From the NCBI GenBank assembly GCA_963974475.1, contig CAXBCR010000048.1, forward strand, positions 1 to 8,152: DNA of 8,152 bases. Reading direction: 5' to 3'. A model generated the notes under the pieces. It was not told where the DNA came from. It saw only the letters and a list, made by a program, of their open reading frames with translations, and searched no databases. This document shows, piece by piece, positions 1 through 5,703 of the stretch (position 1 is the first letter of the stretch; the number at the start of each line of letters is the position of its first letter). A program made the position numbers and the translations under genes. Source of the stretch: CAJXZP01 sp963974475. GTDB lineage: Bacteria > Bacteroidota > Bacteroidia > Flavobacteriales_G > Salibacteraceae.

Positions 1-1
1 G

Positions 2-64
2 GAGGGGGAAGATTATGAGCTTGCGAATAATCTAGGGGGATTGACTCGAAGCGACTCGTTTTAG
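2..64 (+). CDS. possible C-terminal tail of an upstream gene (partial)
   Basis: One frame is open from the left edge to a TAG at 62-64. It encodes a 20-residue hydrophilic tail, EGEDYELANNLGGLTRSDSF. The other two + frames hit stops at 16-18 and 33-35, and the minus strand is closed here. The stretch is richer in G and C than the leader that follows it, which fits coding sequence. Twenty codons are too few to identify a family, and an open frame of this length can occur by chance. The same bases contain short direct repeats and a dyad, so a non-coding structured element is the alternative. Confidence 0.25.
   Translation, partial: EGEDYELANNLGGLTRSDSF
3..58. repeat. small dyad with flanking direct repeats
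   Basis: AGATTAT at 10-16 is a perfect 7-base inverted match to ATAATCT at 27-33, with a 10-base spacer. The heptamer AGGGGGA lies on either side as a direct repeat (3-9 and 34-40). GACTCG then occurs twice, at 43-48 and 53-58. The arrangement could be a hairpin near the end of an upstream gene or a protein-binding site. No U-tract follows, so it is not a convincing intrinsic terminator. The arms are short and chance is a real possibility. Confidence 0.3.
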
Positions 65-141
65 GTTACCGGAATGCCTACCCTAACCATTTATTTCAGC
101 CATAAGCTACATATCAAAAAAAATACTTACATTTACCGCAC

Positions 142-150
142 TTTAAAATC
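142..150 (+). promoter_or_regulatory. AT-rich translation-initiation element before the beta-helix gene
   Basis: The 9-mer TTTAAAATC ends 7 bases before the ATG at 158. The identical 9-mer lies 8 bases before the start of the next gene. Bacteroidota mRNAs mostly lack Shine-Dalgarno sequences and favour A-rich, unstructured leaders, so this probably takes the place of a ribosome binding site. It also supports choosing the ATG at 158 over the one at 74. A role in transcription cannot be excluded. Confidence 0.4.
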
Positions 151-157
151 AATCAAT

Positions 158-2329
158 ATGTTTAAAACCCAGTTACTCATTATTTTCGCTCTATTTATAG
201 GGACCTACACACACGCAAATATTATTACTGTAAACAGTAACTCCAATTCTGGCACGGGTTCATTACGAATGGCAATCAGTACAGCTGTGAATGGCGATAC
301 CATTCGATTCAATCCTAATTTAATTGCTAACGGAAGCGATAGTATTGTGTTAGATTCTAGTATCGTTTTTAGTAAAAGCCTTTCCATTATTGGGTTGTAT
401 TCCACAACGGATACCTTGTTTATTTCGGGCGGGTATAATGACCGAATATTTAAAATTGATAGTACATCTTTTATTAGTTTAGATTCCTTGGTACTTATTA
501 ATGCCAACATAGTAGCTATTCAAACATTTCAAGTGGATAGTATTATTCTTAACCACTCTCATTTCAAATTTAACTTAGGATATGGTTCATCCGTAGTTAA
601 ATTTACAAGTTTGACTGTTAATGACTGTCTATTCCAAGGCAATTCGGGAAGGGGATTAAGTGGCTACAACCCGTCTAACATTTTTGACTCCTTAAATATG
701 GTGCATATTACCAACTCCAGTTTTATTGAAAACCAAAATTCAGGACTGTATCTATATAACCGAGACACGCTACCCGTAATTATTGATAGCTGCTTATTTA
801 AGGGTAATTATTCATTGTCCTATGGAGGAGGGGTACATCTTGAGTCATTCCGAATAAATGCAGAAATAAAAAACTCAACAATTATTCAAAATACCGCTCA
901 ATATGGTGGTGGAATTTATTTTAAATCATGGTATTATAGCCCTCAACAACCCATAAAGGTAGCAATAGATGTTACTAACACTACAATAAATAATAATACA
1001 GCTAATAAATATGGAGGAGGAATGTATTTTTTCTTTGGATATACCTACGGCCCAACATTCAATAGATCCGTTCAAATTAGTAATTCCAATATAAGCAATA
1101 ATACAGTTTTGGACTCTTTAGGACAAGGTGGTGGGATTTATTCATACGGACGATTAAGTGGCGCACCCAATTTTGCTATTATTAATACGACAGAAATAAT
1201 AAATACCACTATAAGCAATAATACCTCTATGTATCAAGGCGGAGCTATTTACTCTGTAAACTATTTAGATTTTAACATAGTTACGGATAGTTTAAATGTG
1301 AAAAACTCTACCATTACCAGTAATAACTCAGGTACAGGTGGCGGAATTTACCTAGATAGGTACACAAATTCCAAATCTAAACTTAATATCACTAGTAGCA
1401 TTGTAGCCTTAAACGGTGACAGTAATATTTATAATTCGCTCAGTCCGTTTATGGTATCGGGTGGTCATAACATTTTTTCGGACAATCTATTAACTGGTAC
1501 TAGTGCAACAGATATTATGAACGCAGATTCTACCGCGTTAAACTTAGCACCCCTATCCTATAACGGAGGCGAAACAAAAACCGTAATGCCCATGATTCCA
1601 TCTGTTGCAAAAAATAACGGAAACCCAAATGATAGTACAGATGCGCAAAATCTTCCCATTTTTGGAATTAGAGATGTAGGTTCGGCTGAGGTTTGTTACT
1701 CCATTGGCTTTGATACTACCTCAGAATGTAAAGGATTTACATGGGCAAACGATTCTAGTTTTTATGCAAGTACTGTTATTACAGATACGCTTGTGAGTCC
1801 TTCGGGGTGCGATAGCGTGGTTACTCTTAATCTTACCATCAAAGAGGTAGATACTGCGGTGGTTGTTAATTATTTAAATCTAACCGCTCAAGCCACAAAT
1901 GCCACTTTTCAATGGCTAAATTGTGCTGATTCAATTCCTATTGCTGATTCTACTTTTGCTTCGTTTACCGTAAGTAAAAGCGGTAGTTATGCCGTGGAAG
2001 TGTCTCAAAACGGATGTGTAGATACTTCTGCATGTGAGGCGTTTACAAATGTTGGGGTAATGGAAAATTCGGCTAATTCAGTAATCTCCATTTATCCAAA
2101 TCCGGTAAAAAACCAACTTAACATACACCTTGAAAATTTTTCGGAAACTGATGTTCAATTAGCTATCATAAACGGCATAGGTAAAACGGTCTTTACTCGT
2201 GCGTACGTGTTAAACGCTAATCAAACAGAAATATCGGTAAATACTCAGAATTTAACGTCAGGGGTTTATTTTATTCAAATTCATAACCACTTAGAAATTA
2301 TAAAAACCACCCGTTTTATAGTCTATTAA
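158..2329 (+). CDS. secreted right-handed beta-helix protein with T9SS type A sorting domain
   Basis: The predicted product is a 723-residue surface or secreted protein. The ATG at 158 was chosen over the in-frame ATG at 74 because a signal peptide begins exactly there (hydrophobic LLIIFALFIG, likely cleavage after THA, about residue 20); the longer form would bury it behind 28 basic residues. Mature residues 21-50 carry a GSLRMAI motif of the CSLREAI type seen at the N-terminus of bacterial beta-helix proteins. Residues ~100-420 form parallel beta-helix coils, with N-(S/T)-x-I-x-N-N turns and GGG(I/M/V)Y motifs near 223, 250, 286, 324, 361 and 394. Residues ~412-512 match the pattern of a choice-of-anchor Q region (SSIVALNGD, GGHNIFSD, LSYNGGETKT, RDVGSAE). 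Residues 513-561 are a GCDSVVTLNLT module, followed by an Ig-like stretch containing QWLNC and CVDTSAC. Residues ~643-723 are a T9SS type A sorting domain (YPNPVKNQLNI to the C-terminus). No catalytic lyase residues are evident, so an adhesin or structural role is more likely than polysaccharide cleavage. It is probably co-transcribed with the gene 36 bp downstream. Confidence 0.9.
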   Translation: MFKTQLLIIFALFIGTYTHANIITVNSNSNSGTGSLRMAISTAVNGDTIRFNPNLIANGSDSIVLDSSIVFSKSLSIIGLYSTTDTLFISGGYNDRIFKIDSTSFISLDSLVLINANIVAIQTFQVDSIILNHSHFKFNLGYGSSVVKFTSLTVNDCLFQGNSGRGLSGYNPSNIFDSLNMVHITNSSFIENQNSGLYLYNRDTLPVIIDSCLFKGNYSLSYGGGVHLESFRINAEIKNSTIIQNTAQYGGGIYFKSWYYSPQQPIKVAIDVTNTTINNNTANKYGGGMYFFFGYTYGPTFNRSVQISNSNISNNTVLDSLGQGGGIYSYGRLSGAPNFAIINTTEIINTTISNNTSMYQGGAIYSVNYLDFNIVTDSLNVKNSTITSNNSGTGGGIYLDRYTNSKSKLNITSSIVALNGDSNIYNSLSPFMVSGGHNIFSDNLLTGTSATDIMNADSTALNLAPLSYNGGETKTVMPMIPSVAKNNGNPNDSTDAQNLPIFGIRDVGSAEVCYSIGFDTTSECKGFTWANDSSFYASTVITDTLVSPSGCDSVVTLNLTIKEVDTAVVVNYLNLTAQATNATFQWLNCADSIPIADSTFASFTVSKSGSYAVEVSQNGCVDTSACEAFTNVGVMENSANSVISIYPNPVKNQLNIHLENFSETDVQLAIINGIGKTVFTRAYVLNANQTEISVNTQNLTSGVYFIQIHNHLEIIKTTRFIVY
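1090..1224 (+). repeat. 15-base direct repeat, 40 codons apart, in the beta-helix coils
   Basis: TATAAGCAATAATAC occurs at 1090-1104 and again at 1210-1224, exactly 120 bases apart and in the same frame. Both copies encode the ISNNT turn of adjacent beta-helix coils. The shared DNA points either to duplication of a coil or to constraint from the repeated peptide; the sequence between the copies has diverged. Confidence 0.5.
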
Positions 2330-2348
2330 ATAATCAATCTAATACTAA

Positions 2349-2357
2349 TTTAAAATC
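2349..2357 (+). promoter_or_regulatory. AT-rich translation-initiation element before the tyrosinase-domain gene
   Basis: This is a second copy of TTTAAAATC, here 8 bases before the ATG at 2366, inside the 36-bp gap between the two genes. The gap shows no Shine-Dalgarno sequence and no terminator hairpin, which fits one transcript covering both genes. Confidence 0.4.
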
Positions 2358-2365
2358 CAATTCTT

Positions 2366-5300
2366 ATGAATAACTTGAAATTTTCAATAATAGCTCTTTT
2401 ATTGACCTTTTTTTCTTATGAAAGCAATGCTCAATCAAGACCTAACATTACCACCTTTAGTGTTGCTGACAGGCAATTGCTGGCAACTGAAATGCAAATC
2501 TATATAGATGCTGATGTTTTAATTACTCATACAATTAACGATGCAAGTAACGTTGTTGGTCAGATACATTACAAGGACGACATCATACCCTTTCATAAAT
2601 TGTATATTGAGGGTCTAGAAGATTACCTTTATTCTAAAGGATTAACCCAGTTCATTCCTTTTCCATATTGGGACCCAATGAATCCTATTCCAGTTGAATT
2701 TCAAAGAGTTGATTCTGACTGTTCATCTCTTTCCCCTACTTTATGTAGCGACCCCACCAATACAAATCCATATGAAGGTTGGAATACTCAAGTCATTGGA
2801 CCAGACCTACTGGGTAACCAACAAGGACCTTTAGATTTATCCGATTGGAATAGTACACACGCAAACATGGTTAATCCATTGGATTTTAATTCATATATTG
2901 GCAATTGGAGTAATATTCACGGATTGGTCCATGGAGCAATAAGTGGAAATATGGGTGGTACTTTATCCCCAGCCTCCTTAGTCTTTTGGTTATGGCACGC
3001 ATATTTAGACGATATAGGAACGGAAAAAAGCTGTAACACCACAAGCTTCAATTTTCCAAATATGGCATCCGAAGGGTTGTCAATGAATGATGCCTTAAAC
3101 ATTAACTATGTTTTTGATTTTGGGACACAACCCTCACAACATACATTTCCTAATAACTCAGATGATTGGCTCAAAAGCCCAGATATTTGGATTAGAAACT
3201 CGAATGATAGCATTCAAACCCATCAAGACCCAATTGAAGGAGCTGTAAATTATATTTATGTACGAATAAGAAATAGAAGTTGTACAACACAAACAGGTCA
3301 TAATCTACTTTTGGCATGGGCAAAAGCAACTGGCACTTTAGAATTTCCTAATGATTTTAACAACACAAGCACTGCCGGTTTTTTAAATGGAAATACTATT
3401 AACTCTCAATCTATACCATCCATTGGCGCAGGTGAACAATATATTCTAGAAATACCATGGAGTCCCGTTAACTCATTTCAATACATCAATAATTTCGGTG
3501 CAAACTTTAATGAATTCACAATTTTAGCAACAATTAATGATTACAGTATACCTACTACTTTCAATGTAAAATCTGAAATTATTGGCAAAAATAGTGTCTC
3601 TGCATTAAATGTTAAAACAACACAACAACAGCCAATAACACTTACAACTGCCCCTCCTACCTGCGCAGGCACCTGTTCTGGAAGTGTTTCAGTTGCAATT
3701 AATAATAATGCAACCATTACAAGTTATGCATGGAGTGACGGAATATCAGGTTCTGGTTCTCCCCAAAACAGGTCGGGTTTTTGTCCCGGTCCTGGTTCGC
3801 TAACCATTTATCTAAACAACACCAGTGTTACATATAATTACACTGTAGCTCCAGCAACTTCGTATAACTCCTATTGGCATCAAACTACCAACAACACCAA
3901 TAATAATGCTGATAATGTATTAAAAGTGGTTTCTGATCCAGCTTCAAATGAGGTGTATGTGCTTGGTGAGTTTATTGATGAGACTTCCTTGGATGGCGGG
4001 GTTTCCTATTTAGATGCAGATGCAACTGGAACTAATACTACCCAAAAAGGAATTTTTGTAGCTAAGTATGATCCATGTGGCACTTTACTTTGGAGTGTGA
4101 ATAGTCAAAAAACAGGTACTACAAACTCCATGGATATCGAGGGAATAGATATTCAATTAACTGGTAATGGTGTTCGTGTTTTTGGAAAGTTTGAAGTTCC
4201 ATATTTGGCAACTTTTAATTTATCAAGTATCAATAACAATACGATTGTGGTTGCAAACGGAAATTCAGCAAAAGATATTTTTAGCTTTGATGTTACATCT
4301 TTAGGTACAATTACCACAACCTCACTGGAATTCTACCCACTAAATTTTACCGATATAATTCACCAGGTAAACTATTTAGTTAATGGTGATGCAATATTTG
4401 CCGGTCAATTTAATTCATTTGCTGGAGTAAAAGTCTATGACTATACCAGTAGTCAATTCACGGATGCTATAATGGATAATATTCCGGGGAACGACATAAC
4501 CGCTTTTACACAGTATAATAACGAAATATTTGCGGTTGCCAACTTTCCTATTTCAGCCGATTTTGGTTTGGGAACAATTTATTCCAATGCTATTCAAGAA
4601 TCGGTTATTCTTCACTCTTCTAATAATCAGGTTATAAATATGGTTACCGCAAATTCAAATAACTTTGTTCACGCAACAGATATAGTAATAGACCCGCAAC
4701 AAAATATTTGGGTAAGTATGCAATATCAGGGAGTTATTAGTGGTTGGAGTGCGTTAACATCCAATTTAAAAACCGGAATGGTTGCCAAATTTAATTATGG
4801 GTTAAATCCAGTTTCATCTTTCCATCTAGACCCTCATTCCCAAGGACTACAGGAATCTAGCGCCAATGCATTGGCAATAAACGGCACTACGTTATACACC
4901 GCTGGCACCTTTACTGGGCTTAACATTGCAATTGGTAATAATCAAAATGGATACACCTCAGCTTCTTTTTTTGCAGGATTAAATCTCACATCCGATTTAT
5001 GGATGGCTAAAACCATTACTACAGCCCCTGTTTTTTCTTGGATTCAAGGAACAAATAGTGTGGAGAATGTAGAGGTTACCGATATTGCATTTGACGGGCT
5101 TCATGCGCATGTTACAGGTAATTATAAAAGCACAATCAACGCATCATCCAAAGGATTAACCTATCCAGGTCAAACGAATACTCCTTTAGGCTTTGTAATG
5201 CGTGGAGGTGATTTAAATACCAATACACCAAAATTTTACAAAACGGATGGAGATAATTCTGCAACCAAGGAAGTAAATTCAAACCTTAATTCAGACGTAT

Positions 5301-5551
5301 CTAATCAATTAGTTATTAGTCCAAACCCAAATCAGGGTACATTTGATTTCCAATATGAAAATAGTATGGAGGGAGATTTGAATGTGACCATTTACAATGT
5401 AACGGGTAAAACGGTTTACCACCAAACCCATCATAAATCAACAGGTACTTTTAATCAATCTATTTCATTAACGCAACTTCAAGCAGGTATTTACTTAATG
5501 AGTATTGATATGAACGGCACTTTATCTTATCAAAAATTTATTATTAAATAG
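2366..5551 (+). CDS. secreted tyrosinase-domain (dicopper oxidase) protein with beta-propeller and T9SS type A sorting domain
   Basis: The 1061-residue product starts with a signal peptide (residues 1-22, ending SNA before QS). Residues ~40-220 are a tyrosinase/catechol-oxidase type-3 copper domain. Candidate CuA ligands are H55, H68 and H77 (H-x8-H, followed by KLY..LE and PYWD at 100-103). CuB ligands are H185 and H189 (H-x3-H) and H211 in FWLWHAYLDD. The His spacings agree with bacterial tyrosinases, so a dinuclear copper site oxidising phenols or catechols is likely. The residue after H185 is Gly, not the Asn of true monophenolases, and no Glu lies nine residues before H185. Residues ~263-416 form a beta-rich module (SPDIWIRN, NYIYVRIRNRSC, LAWAKATG) seen alongside enzymes in Bacteroidota secreted proteins. 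Residues ~425-495 are SprB-like or Ig-like (CAGTCSGSVSV, YAWSDG). Residues ~515-970 look like an SBBP-type propeller (VYVLGEF, IFVAKYDPCGTLLWS). Residues 983-1061 are a T9SS type A sorting domain (ISPNPNQGTFDF, LQAGIYLMSI). The enzyme should act outside the cell or attached to its surface. The domain boundaries in the middle of the protein are approximate. Confidence 0.88.
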   Translation: MNNLKFSIIALLLTFFSYESNAQSRPNITTFSVADRQLLATEMQIYIDADVLITHTINDASNVVGQIHYKDDIIPFHKLYIEGLEDYLYSKGLTQFIPFPYWDPMNPIPVEFQRVDSDCSSLSPTLCSDPTNTNPYEGWNTQVIGPDLLGNQQGPLDLSDWNSTHANMVNPLDFNSYIGNWSNIHGLVHGAISGNMGGTLSPASLVFWLWHAYLDDIGTEKSCNTTSFNFPNMASEGLSMNDALNINYVFDFGTQPSQHTFPNNSDDWLKSPDIWIRNSNDSIQTHQDPIEGAVNYIYVRIRNRSCTTQTGHNLLLAWAKATGTLEFPNDFNNTSTAGFLNGNTINSQSIPSIGAGEQYILEIPWSPVNSFQYINNFGANFNEFTILATINDYSIPTTFNVKSEIIGKNSVSALNVKTTQQQPITLTTAPPTCAGTCSGSVSVAINNNATITSYAWSDGISGSGSPQNRSGFCPGPGSLTIYLNNTSVTYNYTVAPATSYNSYWHQTTNNTNNNADNVLKVVSDPASNEVYVLGEFIDETSLDGGVSYLDADATGTNTTQKGIFVAKYDPCGTLLWSVNSQKTGTTNSMDIEGIDIQLTGNGVRVFGKFEVPYLATFNLSSINNNTIVVANGNSAKDIFSFDVTSLGTITTTSLEFYPLNFTDIIHQVNYLVNGDAIFAGQFNSFAGVKVYDYTSSQFTDAIMDNIPGNDITAFTQYNNEIFAVANFPISADFGLGTIYSNAIQESVILHSSNNQVINMVTANSNNFVHATDIVIDPQQNIWVSMQYQGVISGWSALTSNLKTGMVAKFNYGLNPVSSFHLDPHSQGLQESSANALAINGTTLYTAGTFTGLNIAIGNNQNGYTSASFFAGLNLTSDLWMAKTITTAPVFSWIQGTNSVENVEVTDIAFDGLHAHVTGNYKSTINASSKGLTYPGQTNTPLGFVMRGGDLNTNTPKFYKTDGDNSATKEVNSNLNSDVSNQLVISPNPNQGTFDFQYENSMEGDLNVTIYNVTGKTVYHQTHHKSTGTFNQSISLTQLQAGIYLMSIDMNGTLSYQKFIIK

Positions 5552-5570
5552 CCAACCTATTAACTTATAG

Positions 5571-5638
5571 CAATTCAGCATGCTAATTTACTTATTCAGC
5601 TTATTAAACAGTTGTTTTGTAAAATTGCATGCTGAATT
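5571..5638. repeat. long inverted repeat just downstream of the tyrosinase-domain gene
   Basis: AATTCAGCATGC at 5572-5583 is the perfect reverse complement of GCATGCTGAATT at 5627-5638. After a single bulged T (5584) the pairing continues for five more bases (AATTT 5585-5589 with AAATT 5622-5626), leaving a 32-base loop. The structure begins 20 bases after the stop codon. It could be a transcript-end stabiliser or a weak terminator, but the loop is large and no run of T follows the right arm. Each arm also contains the palindrome GCATGC, so a protein-binding pair is another reading. The right arm overlaps the -33 element of the candidate promoter by two bases. Confidence 0.55.
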
Positions 5639-5667
5639 TGTGAGTTCATTTATTTAATGTATTTTTA
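5637..5667 (+). promoter_or_regulatory. candidate Bacteroidota-type promoter for the GTG-start gene
   Basis: TTTG at 5637-5640 and TATTTTTA at 5660-5667 are 19 bases apart. They fit the Bacteroidota primary sigma-factor pattern (TTG near -33, TAnnTTTG near -7), except that the final G is an A. Transcription would start near 5674, giving a leader of about 30 bases. The region is AT-rich, so a chance match is possible. Confidence 0.35.
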
Positions 5668-5672
5668 TTGAA

Positions 5673-5692
5673 AGTTACAACTATCTGTAACT
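5673..5692. promoter_or_regulatory. 20-bp dyad at the presumed transcript start (operator or leader hairpin)
   Basis: AGTTACA at 5673-5679 and TGTAACT at 5686-5692 form a perfect 7-base inverted repeat with a 6-base spacer. The dyad starts 5 bases after the candidate -7 element and ends 11 bases before the GTG start. At this position it could be an operator for a dimeric regulator, or a hairpin at the very 5' end of the mRNA that affects stability or ribosome access. The sequence alone does not decide between them. Confidence 0.4.
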
Positions 5693-5703
5693 AGGTGTCG
5701 CTA

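Noticed and set aside
128..135. TACATTTA as a -7 element for the beta-helix gene
   Set aside because: It is close to TAnnTTTG, but no TTG lies at a suitable distance upstream, so a promoter cannot be supported here.
74..157. ATG at 74 as the start of the beta-helix gene
   Set aside because: It would add 28 basic, non-conserved-looking residues in front of a complete signal peptide that begins with the ATG at 158, where a TTTAAAATC element is correctly spaced.
205..510. minus-strand open frame of 101 codons
   Set aside because: It lies wholly antisense to the beta-helix coding sequence, has no recognisable domain, and the + frame is clearly the real one.
2917..3102. minus-strand open frame of 61 codons
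   Set aside because: It is antisense to the CuB part of the tyrosinase domain and has no protein-like features.
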